Assembly: GCA_947488305.1 (NCBI GenBank) | Contig: CANKZM010000002.1 | Span: 186,001-250,000 of the forward strand | Direction of reading: 5' to 3' | Source of the DNA: an uncultured Roseobacter sp. | GTDB lineage: Bacteria > Pseudomonadota > Alphaproteobacteria > Rhodobacterales > Rhodobacteraceae | DNA: 64,000 nucleotides | Shown here: one piece after another, positions 53,612 to 63,533 of the stretch | How positions within the stretch are numbered: position 1 is the stretch's first letter | Layout: every line of letters begins with the position of its first letter | Notes under the pieces: model-generated | Seen by the model: the letters and a program-made list of their open reading frames with translations, nothing else | Databases searched by the model: none | What the model was told of the DNA's origin: nothing | Position numbers and translations under genes: made by a program

Positions 53612-55143
53612 CACGCATCCTGATACCTGGCAGTACCGATTTGCGAGCGCTGGAAGCTATTTGGCGTGGTTCAGAGGCCGTGCGTCTGTCGCCAGAAGCG
53701 CGCGGGCCAGTTGACGCGGCTGCAGCCAGGGTGAGCGCCGCAGCACGCAGCGATACGCCCATCTACGGCATCAATACCGGTTTCGGCAAACTAGCTTCGA
53801 TGAAAATTGGTGCTGAGGATACATCGGCATTGCAACGCAATCTTGTCCTGTCCCATTGCTGCGGCGTTGGTGAACCGATCTCATCGGCGCATGTCCGTCT
53901 TATGATGGCGTTGAAACTGTTGTCATTGGGCCGCGGTGCGTCAGGAGTTCGTTGGGAACTTTGTTCCCTGATTGAGGATATGCTGGCGCGTGGCATCACC
54001 CCTGTGATTCCGTCGCAAGGGTCGGTTGGGGCGTCCGGCGATCTGGCGCCATTGGCCCATATGGCTGCAGTGATGATGGGCTATGGTCAGGCCGTTTTTG
54101 AAGGTGAAACCTTGCCAGGCGAAGGTGCCTTGAGACGTGCGGGCCTGGCACCTATCGAACTGGGCGCAAAGGAGGGGCTGGCGCTTATCAACGGCACGCA
54201 GTTCTCGACCGCATTTGCTCTGGCAGGCCTTTTTGACACATGGCGCGCGGTTGAGGCTGCGTTGATCACCTCGGCGATGTCGACGGATGCGATCATGGGG
54301 TCGACGGCGCCCCTGCAACCCGCGATCCATTCGCTGCGTGGGCACGCTGGCCAGATTGAAGCGGCAAGCACTATGCGTGCGTTGCTCGACGGATCGGAAA
54401 TCCGCGAAAGTCATCGAGAAGGCGACACGCGTGTGCAGGACCCTTATTGTATCCGGTGCCAGCCACAGGTCACAGGGGCGGCCATGGATATGCTGCGCAT
54501 GGCGGCGCGGACGTTGGAAACCGAAGCCAATGCAGTGACCGACAATCCGTTGGTGTTGGTTGAGCCTGACATGATTGTGTCCGGCGGTAACTTCCATGCT
54601 GAGCCGGTGGGTTTTGCCGCCGACATGATCGCGCTGGCCGTGGCTGAGATTGGCGCCATTGCACAGCGCCGCGTCGCGCTAATCGTGGATCCAACGCTGA
54701 GTTTTGATCTGCCGCCTTTCCTGACCCCTGATCCGGGCTTGAATTCCGGACTGATGATCGCGGAAGTCACGACGGCAGCGTTGATGAGCGAGAACAAGCA
54801 CCTGGCCAACCCTTGCGTGACGGATTCAACGCCCACCTCTGCCAATCAGGAAGACCACGTGAGCATGGCTGCGCATGGAGCGGTGCGTTTGGGGCGAATG
54901 GTCGCCAACCTAGAACAGATAATTGGGGTGGAGTTGCTTTGTGCCGCACAAGGCATCGAGTTTCGCGCGCCGCTCAAGACCAGCCTGCCTCTGACTAAGG
55001 TCCTGGAGCGTTTGCGTCGCGTGGTTCCCCCATTGGCGGAAGACCGATACATGGCCCCGGATCTCGAAAGGGCAGCAAAACTGGTGCACGAAGGTGCGTT
55101 GGCCGAGGCTGCGGACCTGCCAATGCCGGAACTTTCTTCATGA
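53608..55143 (+). CDS. hutH: Histidine ammonia-lyase HutH
   Basis: This 511-residue enzyme deaminates L-histidine to trans-urocanate. The MIO prosthetic group forms from A142-S143-G144 in [14 protein letters not shown], the same numbering as the Pseudomonas enzyme. The catalytic tyrosine lies in [12 protein letters not shown] (Y53), with [11 protein letters not shown] and [12 protein letters not shown] further on. ATG at 53608 lies within the hutI stop (ATGA); the frame runs further upstream inside hutI without family sequence. Length is normal. Confidence 0.96.
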   Translation: MTRILIPGSTDLRALEAIWRGSEAVRLSPEARGPVDAAAARVSAAARSDTPIYGINTGFGKLASMKIGAEDTSALQRNLVLSHCCGVGEPISSAHVRLMMALKLLSLGRGASGVRWELCSLIEDMLARGITPVIPSQGSVGASGDLAPLAHMAAVMMGYGQAVFEGETLPGEGALRRAGLAPIELGAKEGLALINGTQFSTAFALAGLFDTWRAVEAALITSAMSTDAIMGSTAPLQPAIHSLRGHAGQIEAASTMRALLDGSEIRESHREGDTRVQDPYCIRCQPQVTGAAMDMLRMAARTLETEANAVTDNPLVLVEPDMIVSGGNFHAEPVGFAADMIALAVAEIGAIAQRRVALIVDPTLSFDLPPFLTPDPGLNSGLMIAEVTTAALMSENKHLANPCVTDSTPTSANQEDHVSMAAHGAVRLGRMVANLEQIIGVELLCAAQGIEFRAPLKTSLPLTKVLERLRRVVPPLAEDRYMAPDLERAAKLVHEGALAEAADLPMPELSS

Positions 55144-55937
55144 CCCCCGTTGAAGTGAGCCAAGGTGATGGGCCGATTGTCCTTGGTCTGCCCCATACCG
55201 GCACCTTCCTACCCGATGAGGTCTTTGAAAAACTGACCAGCCGCGGTCGTGGGTTGGATGACACCGATTGGCACATCCACAGGCTCTACGATGGGCTGTT
55301 GTCGGGCACGACCACTGTCCGCGCCACATTCCACCGCTACGTGATCGACGCAAACCGTGACCCATCGGGCACCAGCCTTTATCCCGGACAAAATACAACC
55401 GGATTGGTTCCGCTGACCGACTTTGACGGCAACGACATCTGGAAGGTATCGCCTTCGGCAGACGAGATCGAAGTACGCCGAAAAGCCTTTCATGCGCCGT
55501 ACCACGCGGCATTGAGCGCTGAGTTGACGCGCGTGCATGCGCGGCATGGGGTGGTGATATTGTATGACTGCCATTCGATCCGGAGTGAAATCCCTTTCCT
55601 CTTCGAAGGGACTGTCCCCGATTTCAACATTGGGACAAATGACGGTACGACCTGTGCGGACGCTGTAGAGAATGCAGTTACCCAAATATGTGAAAAGGCG
55701 GGTGGATATTCGTCTGTCCTGAATGGGCGTTTCAAGGGCGGTTGGACGACACGCCACTGTGGGTCTCCGGGGGATGGCGTGCATGCGATCCAAATGGAAT
55801 TGGCGCAATCCACATATTTGCAGGCGGAGGTAGCGCCTTGGTCTTATGACCCGGCCAAGGCAGAGCAGCTCCGTCTTCATCTGGCCAAAATACTTAAGCA
55901 ACTGGATTCTCTGGCGCGCGAGGGCCTGACAAGATGA
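55140..55937 (+). CDS. hutG: N-formylglutamate deformylase HutG
   Basis: This 265-residue N-formylglutamate amidohydrolase-family protein (zinc-dependent, distinct from the arginase-like HutG of enterics) gives glutamate and formate. Motifs are [13 protein letters not shown] near the start, [34 protein letters not shown] and [13 protein letters not shown]. Its start overlaps the hutH stop by four bases. Together with HutF this completes the route from histidine to glutamate. Confidence 0.94.
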   Translation: MTPVEVSQGDGPIVLGLPHTGTFLPDEVFEKLTSRGRGLDDTDWHIHRLYDGLLSGTTTVRATFHRYVIDANRDPSGTSLYPGQNTTGLVPLTDFDGNDIWKVSPSADEIEVRRKAFHAPYHAALSAELTRVHARHGVVILYDCHSIRSEIPFLFEGTVPDFNIGTNDGTTCADAVENAVTQICEKAGGYSSVLNGRFKGGWTTRHCGSPGDGVHAIQMELAQSTYLQAEVAPWSYDPAKAEQLRLHLAKILKQLDSLAREGLTR

Positions 55938-56043
55938 GAAATTGCGCCCGAAATGCCGGGATCCGGTACCGTGGAGCCATCAATATTCTTCGCACCGAAA
56001 CCACAAGAGCCACGTGCTCATGGATACGTAGGAGCCTGTAATC

Positions 56044-57726
56044 ATGACCAATCCCCGTCACAACATCCGAGACGTTTTCCCCGCGACTGGGCCTGAGATA
56101 ACGGCCAAGAGTTGGTTAACCGAAGCACCGATGCGGATGCTGATGAACAACCTTCACCCCGACGTCGCAGAAAATCCGCATGAATTGGTGGTCTATGGTG
56201 GCATCGGGCGCGCCGCGCGGACCTGGCAAGACTTCGACACGATTGTCGCCAGCCTCGAGGAATTGGCGGATGACGAAACGCTTCTTGTTCAGTCTGGCAA
56301 GCCAGTCGGTGTGTTCCGCACGCATAAAGACGCGCCGCGCGTCCTGATCGCAAATTCCAACCTTGTGCCCCATTGGGCCAATTGGGACCATTTCAACGAA
56401 CTCGATAAGAAAGGGCTGGCCATGTATGGCCAGATGACCGCCGGGTCGTGGATCTACATCGGGTCGCAAGGGATCGTACAGGGCACCTATGAGACCTTCG
56501 TCGAAGCCGGACGGCAACATTACGATGGAAATCTAAGCGGCCGCTGGATCCTGACTGGGGGATTGGGAGGCATGGGCGGGGCTCAGCCGCTGGCCGCGGT
56601 GATGGCGGGAGCTTGCTGCCTAGCGGTGGAATGTGATGAAACGCGCGCCGATTTCCGGCTGCGTACTGGTTATGTGGATGAAAAGACCCATGATCTCGAC
56701 GAAGCGCTTGCCATGATCGACCGATGGACCGCGGCGGGGGAGGCAAAATCAGTCGCGCTTATTGGCAATGCCGCTGATATCTTCCCCAGACTGGTTGAGG
56801 TGATGAAATCCGGCGGGACGTGTCCCGATATCGTAACCGATCAGACCTCTGCCCACGACCCGACACATGGATATCTGCCGCAGGGTTGGACGGTGGCCGA
56901 ATGGCAGACCAAGCAGGAAAGTGATCCCAAGGCCGTCGAAAAAGCCGCCCGTGCCTCGATGAAGGTCCATGTTGCCGCGATGGTGGACTTCTGGGATGCT
57001 GGTGTGCCGACGCTTGATTACGGCAATAACATCCGCCAGGTCGCCAAAGAGGAAGGGTTGGAAAGCGCATTTGCATTTCCCGGCTTTGTGCCAGCCTATA
57101 TCCGTCCCTTGTTCTGTCGCGGCATCGGCCCCTTCCGCTGGTGCGCGCTTTCCGGTGATCCGGAGGACATCTACAAGACCGACGCAAAGGTCAAGGAACT
57201 GGTGGACGATCCGCATCTGCACAACTGGCTCGAAATGGCGCGAGAGCGGATCAGCTTTCAGGGGCTGCCCGCGCGGATCTGTTGGGTGGGACTTGGCGTG
57301 CGCCACAGGTTGGGGCTTGCGTTCAACGAGATGGTGCGGAGCGGTGAGTTGAAAGCGCCGGTCGTCATTGGGCGCGATCATCTTGATAGCGGGTCGGTTG
57401 CCTCTCCAAACCGGGAAACCGAGGCGATGAAAGACGGCTCGGACGCTGTCAGCGATTGGCCACTCCTCAATGCGCTGCTGAACACAGCAAGCGGGGCGAC
57501 CTGGGTGTCGCTGCATCATGGCGGGGGTGTGGGCATGGGGTTTTCCCAGCACTCCGGCATGGTAATTTGCTGTGACGGGAGCGAAGATGCCGATCGTCGC
57601 ATTGCAAATGTGTTGTGGAATGATCCGGCCACAGGCGTCATGCGCCACGCGGATGCAGGCTACGAGGCCGCATTGGAGTGCGCGCGTGCTCATGGACTGA
57701 AGCTGCCGGGCATTCTTGGAAACTGA
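56044..57726 (+). CDS. hutU: Urocanate hydratase HutU
   Basis: This 560-residue NAD+-dependent urocanase adds water to urocanate to form imidazolonepropionate. Typical segments are [46 protein letters not shown] for the NAD site, the active-site region [15 protein letters not shown] and [15 protein letters not shown] near the end. The gene begins 106 bases after hutG, still on the same strand and probably on the same transcript. Length is normal. Confidence 0.96.
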   Translation: MTNPRHNIRDVFPATGPEITAKSWLTEAPMRMLMNNLHPDVAENPHELVVYGGIGRAARTWQDFDTIVASLEELADDETLLVQSGKPVGVFRTHKDAPRVLIANSNLVPHWANWDHFNELDKKGLAMYGQMTAGSWIYIGSQGIVQGTYETFVEAGRQHYDGNLSGRWILTGGLGGMGGAQPLAAVMAGACCLAVECDETRADFRLRTGYVDEKTHDLDEALAMIDRWTAAGEAKSVALIGNAADIFPRLVEVMKSGGTCPDIVTDQTSAHDPTHGYLPQGWTVAEWQTKQESDPKAVEKAARASMKVHVAAMVDFWDAGVPTLDYGNNIRQVAKEEGLESAFAFPGFVPAYIRPLFCRGIGPFRWCALSGDPEDIYKTDAKVKELVDDPHLHNWLEMARERISFQGLPARICWVGLGVRHRLGLAFNEMVRSGELKAPVVIGRDHLDSGSVASPNRETEAMKDGSDAVSDWPLLNALLNTASGATWVSLHHGGGVGMGFSQHSGMVICCDGSEDADRRIANVLWNDPATGVMRHADAGYEAALECARAHGLKLPGILGN

Positions 57727-57834
57727 TAGACAAGATCCGAGGCGACGGCGACAACTGGGATGAATTCAGGGCGTCGAGGCTCACCGCCTTGGTCCGTCTT
57801 GACGGTTCTTCCAACTGAAACAAGCGAGCCCAAA

Positions 57835-58689
57835 ATGATGCCCGAAGATACTCAACAGGAAAAAATGCGGGAGTTTCGGCGCCTGCATTATGGAACGCGC
57901 GCCTTTATTATGCCCAATGCATGGGATGCGGGGACGGCGCGTCTTCTTGAAGTATTAGGCTTCTCTGCGGTGGCCACGACAAGCGCAGGTCTGGCGTTCT
58001 CGATGGGTCTGCGCGATTCCTGCGGGGGCCTGTCGCGACAACAGGTGATCGATAATGCAGCAGCCATTGTCGAGGCAACGACCCTGCCGGTATCTGCTGA
58101 TCTGGAAAATGGATTTGGCCATGCGCCGGATGCCTGTGCCGAGACCATCCGGCAGGCCGAGCAAGTCGGTCTGTGCGGCGGTGCGATAGAAGACGCAACG
58201 GGTGAGCCGGAAGACCCGATTTACGCATTTGATCTTGCGGTGGATCGGGTCCGCGCCGCCGTCGAAGCGAAACGCTCACCGGATTTTATCGTTACGGCCC
58301 GGTCGGAAAACTTCATCAACAACCGCCCTGACTTGGACGACACGATCCGGCGGCTGCAAGCTTTTGAGGCGGTTGGGGCAGATGTTGTCTATGCTCCGGG
58401 CCTTCCGAATATTGCCGCAGTTGAGGCGGTTTGTAATTCGGTGTCGATCCCGGTGAATGTGGTAGTCGGGCTGACGTCGGCTGCGTATGACGTCGATGAC
58501 CTTTCGCGGGCTGGGGTCAAGCGAATCAGCACCGGAGGATCGCTTGCCCGGGCGGCACTGGGTGAGGCAATCCGGTCAGCTGTCGAGTTGAGAGATCATG
58601 GTACCTTCCGCTATGCGGACAGGGCGATTTCGGATGCAGATGCGGCCCGGAAAATGCGCGTTCCTTTAAAAAAACCGGCCGAAGACTAG
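57835..58689 (+). CDS. Isocitrate lyase/PEP mutase family protein
   Basis: This 284-residue ICL/PEP-mutase-superfamily barrel starts at one of two adjacent ATGs (57835 or 57838). It shows NAWDAGTARLLEVLGFSAV, ADLENGFG with metal-binding acidic residues (near 80-87), GAIEDATG and VTARSENF. The family includes methylisocitrate lyase, oxaloacetate decarboxylase and phosphonopyruvate hydrolase; the KKCGH motif of true isocitrate lyases is absent. It follows hutU on the same strand but has no clear role in histidine breakdown. The substrate is undetermined. Confidence 0.83.
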   Translation: MMPEDTQQEKMREFRRLHYGTRAFIMPNAWDAGTARLLEVLGFSAVATTSAGLAFSMGLRDSCGGLSRQQVIDNAAAIVEATTLPVSADLENGFGHAPDACAETIRQAEQVGLCGGAIEDATGEPEDPIYAFDLAVDRVRAAVEAKRSPDFIVTARSENFINNRPDLDDTIRRLQAFEAVGADVVYAPGLPNIAAVEAVCNSVSIPVNVVVGLTSAAYDVDDLSRAGVKRISTGGSLARAALGEAIRSAVELRDHGTFRYADRAISDADAARKMRVPLKKPAED

Positions 58690-58723
58690 CCAGCAAAAGT
58701 GGTAATCGTAACGGCGTTGAAAC

Positions 58724-58753
58724 GAAAAAACCCGGGCGAGGTGACGCCCGGGT
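58724..58753 (-). terminator. Intrinsic terminator of glnK-amtB
   Basis: A 9-bp stem (ACCCGGGCG at 58730-58738 with CGCCCGGGT at 58745-58753) and a 6-base loop is followed on the - strand by TTTTTT (complement of 58725-58730; the first T shares the stem's last pair). It lies about 30 bases after the amtB stop, at the end of the glnK-amtB transcript. Confidence 0.85.
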
Positions 58754-58758
58754 CAGTG

Positions 58759-58784
58759 CTAATCCTATGGGAGGATAGGATTAG
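58759..58784 (-). repeat. 10-bp hairpin with CCTCCC loop over the amtB stop codon
   Basis: CTAATCCTAT (58759-58768) and ATAGGATTAG (58775-58784) pair perfectly. On the - strand, the sense strand of amtB, the loop reads CCTCCC, complementary to a Shine-Dalgarno sequence. The stem includes the amtB TAA stop (58781-58783). Together with the terminator just beyond, it could form a short stable 3' RNA. Confidence 0.7.
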
Positions 58785-60094
58785 CCTTTTGCGAATTCAG
58801 GGTAGGCTTCCATGCCGAGCTCCGAGACGTCGAGACCATTGATCTCGTCCTCTTCGCTGACCCGGATACCGATGGTCGCCTTGAGGACGAACCAGACAAT
58901 CAGGCTGGCCACGAAGGTGAACACACCGTAGGCGATGATACCGGTCAGCTGTGTCACGAGGCTCGCGTCCCCGTTGTAGAAGACCACGGCAATGGTGCCC
59001 CAGATACCGGCGAATAGGTGAACCGGGATCGCACCCACAACATCGTCGATCTTGAACTTGTCCAGCATTGGGACAGTCACGACCACGATAATGCCACCAA
59101 CCGCACCGATCCAGAGCGCGCCAAAGAGGGACGGTGCGAGCGGTTCAGCCGTGATTGACACCAGACCGGCCAAGGCACCGTTCAGAACCATGGTGAGGTC
59201 TGGCTTTTTGAACATGATCTGCGTCATAATCAGCGCTGTCACAGCACCTGCTGCCGCTGCCATATTGGTGTTGGCAAAGATCCGTGACACGTCGGAGACG
59301 TCACCGACGGTGCCCATGGCAAGTTGCGAGCCGCCGTTAAAGCCGAACCAGCCGAGCCACAAGATAAACGTACCCAGTGTGGCGAGGGCGAGATTTGAAC
59401 CAGGCATCGGGTTCACGCGGCCATCTTTGTATTTGCCCAGACGTGGGCCAAGGACGATGGCACCGGCAAGTGCTGCCCACCCACCAACAGAGTGTACGAC
59501 GGTGGAACCGGCGAAGTCGGAAAAGCCCATCTCGGACAACCAGCCGCCACCCCACTGCCAGGAGCCGGAAATCGGATACATCACACCCGTCAGGACGATC
59601 ACAAAGATCAGGAAGGGCCAGAGTTTGATCCGTTCAGCCAATGCGCCCGACACAATGGATGCTGTTGCTGCGACAAAGACCAGTTGAAAGAAGAAATCCG
59701 ACCCAACGGACGCGTAATCAAGTGCCGCATCTGCTGCTGCCACGCCCACAGGATCAAGCACAGTTGGCGAGAAGAAGCTGCCGACATAGCCGTTGAACTC
59801 TCCGGGGTACATCAGGTTGAACCCCATGAACCAATACATGATTGCGGCAATGGAGTAGAGCGCGATGTTCTTGGTCATCTGCATGGTGACGTTCTTGGAG
59901 CGTACCAGCCCGCCTTCCAGCATCGCAAAGCCAGCGGCCATGAAGAACACCAGAAACCCGGCCATACAGAACAGCAAGGTTGTCATGATATAGGGACCGA
60001 TCTCGTCAAAGCTCGGTGCCGTATCCTGCGCAAAGGCCAGCGAAGGCAACGCAATGAGCGTTGCCGCGGTGGCTATGGTCTTGAAATTTGTCAT
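58781..60094 (-). CDS. amtB: Ammonium transporter AmtB
   Basis: This 437-residue Amt/MEP-family channel has a signal-like N-terminus (MTNFKTIATAATLIALPSLA) and 11 helices. Markers are FAMLEGGLVRSKNV in TM1-2, STVVHSVGGWAALAGA with the first pore histidine (near residue 195), and VHLFAGIWGT with the second (near 350). It conducts ammonium across the inner membrane and is blocked by GlnK under nitrogen excess. glnK lies 26 bases upstream in the same operon, the near-universal arrangement. Confidence 0.96.
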   Translation of the reverse strand: MTNFKTIATAATLIALPSLAFAQDTAPSFDEIGPYIMTTLLFCMAGFLVFFMAAGFAMLEGGLVRSKNVTMQMTKNIALYSIAAIMYWFMGFNLMYPGEFNGYVGSFFSPTVLDPVGVAAADAALDYASVGSDFFFQLVFVAATASIVSGALAERIKLWPFLIFVIVLTGVMYPISGSWQWGGGWLSEMGFSDFAGSTVVHSVGGWAALAGAIVLGPRLGKYKDGRVNPMPGSNLALATLGTFILWLGWFGFNGGSQLAMGTVGDVSDVSRIFANTNMAAAAGAVTALIMTQIMFKKPDLTMVLNGALAGLVSITAEPLAPSLFGALWIGAVGGIIVVVTVPMLDKFKIDDVVGAIPVHLFAGIWGTIAVVFYNGDASLVTQLTGIIAYGVFTFVASLIVWFVLKATIGIRVSEEDEINGLDVSELGMEAYPEFAKG

Positions 60095-60120
60095 ATGTCT
60101 TATCCCTAAGTTGCCGCGGC

Positions 60121-60528
<408 letters not shown>

Positions 60529-60570
60529 TCAGAGTGAAGATTCTGAGCCGCGCAATGGTCCGTTAATCTC

Positions 60571-60588
60571 AATTTTTGACTAAAAATT
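60571..60588. repeat. AT-rich inverted repeat upstream of glnK
   Basis: AATTTTT (60571-60577) and AAAAATT (60582-60588) flank GACT in the 258 bases between the divergent glnK and PBP genes. It may be an operator for nitrogen control or a promoter UP-like element. The rest of the gap shows no gene. Confidence 0.45.
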
Positions 60589-60717
60589 AGGCGTACTGAC
60601 TTGAATGCCTAAAAAGTGTGCAAATAGTAGATGGCGATTTCTCAAGTGGATGGGTCAACAATCCCGATAAAGCCCGCTAAACTGCCAAAAAATAACAATG
60701 GGCCGGGCAGGTTCTTC

Positions 60718-62904
60718 ATGAGTGATTCATCAAGGCGTAAAAAGCCATTGGTCGCGGACAAGCGGTACAAAGCTGCGAAACCCAAGGCCACGAAACGAAA
60801 GCCGCAACGGCGCAAAAAAACGGCCCGAAAACCAGCCAACCAGCGCAAAGGTCTGGTCGGTCTGCTTCAGAGGCTCATCCGATGGGTGCTGCGGCTTGTG
60901 TGGCGCATTACATGGCGCGTGGGATTTGTTGCTGGCCTCGCGCTGTTTTTCATCGTGGGGTATTACTATACGACGCTTCCACCAGTTGATGAACTGCTCG
61001 ACGGGCGCGCGCGTGGCTCAGTGACGCTGCTTGATCGCGAAGGTCAGGTTTTTGCATGGCGCGGGGATCAATTCGGGGGCGCAGTCACTGCACAAACTGT
61101 CTCTCCCCACCTGAAGAATGCCATCATTGCGACAGAGGACCGTCGGTTTTACCGGCATTTCGGCCTAAGTCCGCGGGGCATTGCAAGTGCTGTGCGGATC
61201 AACCTGAGTGAAGGGCGCGGCCCCTTGCAGGGACATGGCGGGTCGACCATCACGCAGCAGGTCGCCAAGCTGCTGTGTCTTGGTGTTCCCTTTGATCCTG
61301 CGGTGCAAACGGAAGAGGAATACGAACGCGATTGTCGTCGCGGCACAATTCAACGCAAAGCCAAGGAAGCGGTTTATGCATTGGCCATGGAGGCCAAGTA
61401 CTCCAAGGATGAAATCCTCACCATTTACATGAACCGTGCCTTTCTGGGGGCAGGTGCACGCGGGTTCGAGGCTGCCAGTCAGCGCTACTTTGGGAAATCT
61501 GCGGCAAACGTATCCCCGGCTGAATCAGCCATGTTGGCCGGGCTGCTTGTCGCACCTACACGTTTCGCGCCAACCAATGATCTGACGCGCTCTCAGGGGC
61601 GTGCCGCAACTATCGTGCGCTTGATGAACGAGCAGGGCTATTTGACGGAGGCCCAAGCTCAGGAAGCCCAGCGAAACCCGGCAGAGCTCTCCAAAGCAGC
61701 CGAAGCGCGTGCGGGTGGGTATTTCGCCGATTGGGTCATGTCGTCAGGGCCGGAGTTCTTTACGCGCAAGACAACCGAAGACGTCATCATCAAAACAACA
61801 CTCGATCAGCGCATCCAGCGCAGCGCCGAAGAGGCATTGAAGTGGATTTTCGACAACAAGGTTCGGGAAGGCAGCAAGGCGCAGGCCGCAATCGTTGTAA
61901 TGTCGGCGGACGGGGCGGTGCGAGCCATGGTCGGTGGGCGCAACACCAAGGTGTCAGGCGCATTTAACCGCGCTGTGCAGGCCAAGCGGCAAACCGGTTC
62001 AGCGTTCAAACCCTTTGTCTACGCAGCTGCGCTTGATCTGGGCTATTCGCCCAATGACACGGTAACGGATGAACCTCTCACCATCGACATTCCTGGCTCC
62101 GGTCCCTGGTCACCGCGCAACTATACGAACAAATACTACGGTGAGGTAACGCTGACTCGGGCGTTGCAAGACAGCCTGAACATCCCGGCGGTGAAAGTGT
62201 CCGAGTTCGTGGGGCGCGAACTGGTGAGGCAGGTGGCGACGGATTTCGGGTTGGAAAGCGATCTGGCTGCCGGACCCGCACTGGCGTTGGGGGCCTCTGA
62301 GAGTACGCTTATCGAAATGACAGGGGCCTATGCCGGCATTCTGAATGGTGGATCATCGGTCCAACCCTACGGATTGATTGAACTGAGTCTTCTGGGCGAT
62401 GACGAGCCTTTGATGGGGACCGGCGGCGGAATCGGTGAGCGCGTCATTCAGGAAGAGGCGGCCCGGCAATTGATCTACATGATGGAAAAAGTCGTCTCCG
62501 AAGGAACAGGCCAGCGTGCCAAATTCGAGGGGCGTCAACTGGCCGGGAAAACCGGGACCACGCAGGCGGCGCGGGATGCATGGTTTGTCGGGTTTTCGGC
62601 GGATTACGTTGCAGGCGTCTGGATGGGATATGATGATAACACGCCGCTTACCGGGGTGACCGGTGGTGGGCTTCCGGCGGAAATCTGGCGGGAAACAATG
62701 GCGCGCGTCCATGAAGGTGTGCCGGCCAAACCGCTTCCCATGGTAGGGCCAATCGACACAGGCCGCACACGAGAGGAAAACCGCCGTCCAAGTGGCGGCG
62801 TTGGGGGGGCGGTTGGTCTTTTGGAGGGCCTGCTCCGCGATATTCTCGGCGGTGGCAGCGGCAACGCACGCCCACGCGAAAACGTGAGCGGTTCAGATCG
62901 CTGA
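60718..62904 (+). CDS. Class A penicillin-binding protein, 1A/1C-like
   Basis: This 728-residue bifunctional cell-wall synthase has a long Lys/Arg-rich cytoplasmic N-terminus (about 1-50), a single membrane anchor (about 68-85), a GT51 glycosyltransferase domain (catalytic E140 in ATEDRRFYRHFG, GGSTITQQVAKLL) and a transpeptidase domain with S428-x-x-K431 (GSAFKPF), SLN (486-488) and KTGTT (611-615). The start MSDSSRRKK at 60718 has AGG six bases upstream; the upstream frame is not family-like. The C-terminus is glycine-rich. It polymerises and cross-links peptidoglycan. Confidence 0.92.
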   Translation: MSDSSRRKKPLVADKRYKAAKPKATKRKPQRRKKTARKPANQRKGLVGLLQRLIRWVLRLVWRITWRVGFVAGLALFFIVGYYYTTLPPVDELLDGRARGSVTLLDREGQVFAWRGDQFGGAVTAQTVSPHLKNAIIATEDRRFYRHFGLSPRGIASAVRINLSEGRGPLQGHGGSTITQQVAKLLCLGVPFDPAVQTEEEYERDCRRGTIQRKAKEAVYALAMEAKYSKDEILTIYMNRAFLGAGARGFEAASQRYFGKSAANVSPAESAMLAGLLVAPTRFAPTNDLTRSQGRAATIVRLMNEQGYLTEAQAQEAQRNPAELSKAAEARAGGYFADWVMSSGPEFFTRKTTEDVIIKTTLDQRIQRSAEEALKWIFDNKVREGSKAQAAIVVMSADGAVRAMVGGRNTKVSGAFNRAVQAKRQTGSAFKPFVYAAALDLGYSPNDTVTDEPLTIDIPGSGPWSPRNYTNKYYGEVTLTRALQDSLNIPAVKVSEFVGRELVRQVATDFGLESDLAAGPALALGASESTLIEMTGAYAGILNGGSSVQPYGLIELSLLGDDEPLMGTGGGIGERVIQEEAARQLIYMMEKVVSEGTGQRAKFEGRQLAGKTGTTQAARDAWFVGFSADYVAGVWMGYDDNTPLTGVTGGGLPAEIWRETMARVHEGVPAKPLPMVGPIDTGRTREENRRPSGGVGGAVGLLEGLLRDILGGGSGNARPRENVSGSDR

Positions 62905-62922
62905 ATTGTGAAAGACCTGCGC

Positions 62923-63522
62923 CTAGCCTGATTTTTTCAGATCAGAGACAACGGCGTTTATGTCGCCACCACGCTTGTCCAGCATTGCGCCAATCTCGGT
63001 GCGCTCAGTGAGCAGCAGGTTCACGCCTTCGATGTAGATATTGAAGAACTTGTCGCTGCCGGAGCGGTCGGACACATGGAAGGACACATCAAACGGACTT
63101 TGTCCCTGAAGGTAGGCTTTGGTCTTGACCTCATAGCCCGCCTTGATGGCGCGCGTTGATTGGACTTCGACCCGACCGCCTACGAAATCGCGGAAACGTT
63201 TGCCGTATTTCCGCGCAATATAGCCTTTGAAAGCGTCTGCAAATGCGCGCTTTTGTGCGTTCGATGCGCTGCGGCCATCGCTGCCAAGCGCATATTGCGC
63301 CATGATATTTACATCTGCGTACCGCACGAAGAGCTGCTCAAAATCCTTGAGCACCGCCGCATCCGATTTGCCGGAGCTGATGACTTTCTGAATGTCCTGA
63401 ACGACTTCATCCACCAGCTTGCGCGCTTCATTCTCGCTCAACGCGTATGCCGGCAGTGCCGTACTCAGTGGAAGGGCGAGCGCCGTGAGTACGAAAGTAC
63501 GGCGGGAAAAAGAAGTTGGCAT
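62923..63522 (-). CDS. mlaC: MlaC/Ttg2D-family phospholipid-binding protein
   Basis: This 199-residue periplasmic protein has a twin-arginine-type signal (MPTSFSRRTFVLTALALP, cleavage after AYA). The MlaC core includes FEQLFVRYADVNIMAQYALG and FADAFKGYIARKYGKRF. It shuttles phospholipids between the outer-membrane MlaA and the inner-membrane MlaFEDB complex to keep outer-membrane asymmetry. It lies 11 bases after the mlaA-like gene on the same strand. A Tat-type signal is unusual for MlaC but recurs in alphaproteobacteria. Confidence 0.88.
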   Translation of the reverse strand: MPTSFSRRTFVLTALALPLSTALPAYALSENEARKLVDEVVQDIQKVISSGKSDAAVLKDFEQLFVRYADVNIMAQYALGSDGRSASNAQKRAFADAFKGYIARKYGKRFRDFVGGRVEVQSTRAIKAGYEVKTKAYLQGQSPFDVSFHVSDRSGSDKFFNIYIEGVNLLLTERTEIGAMLDKRGGDINAVVSDLKKSG

Positions 63523-63533
63523 GATCGGCCTCG

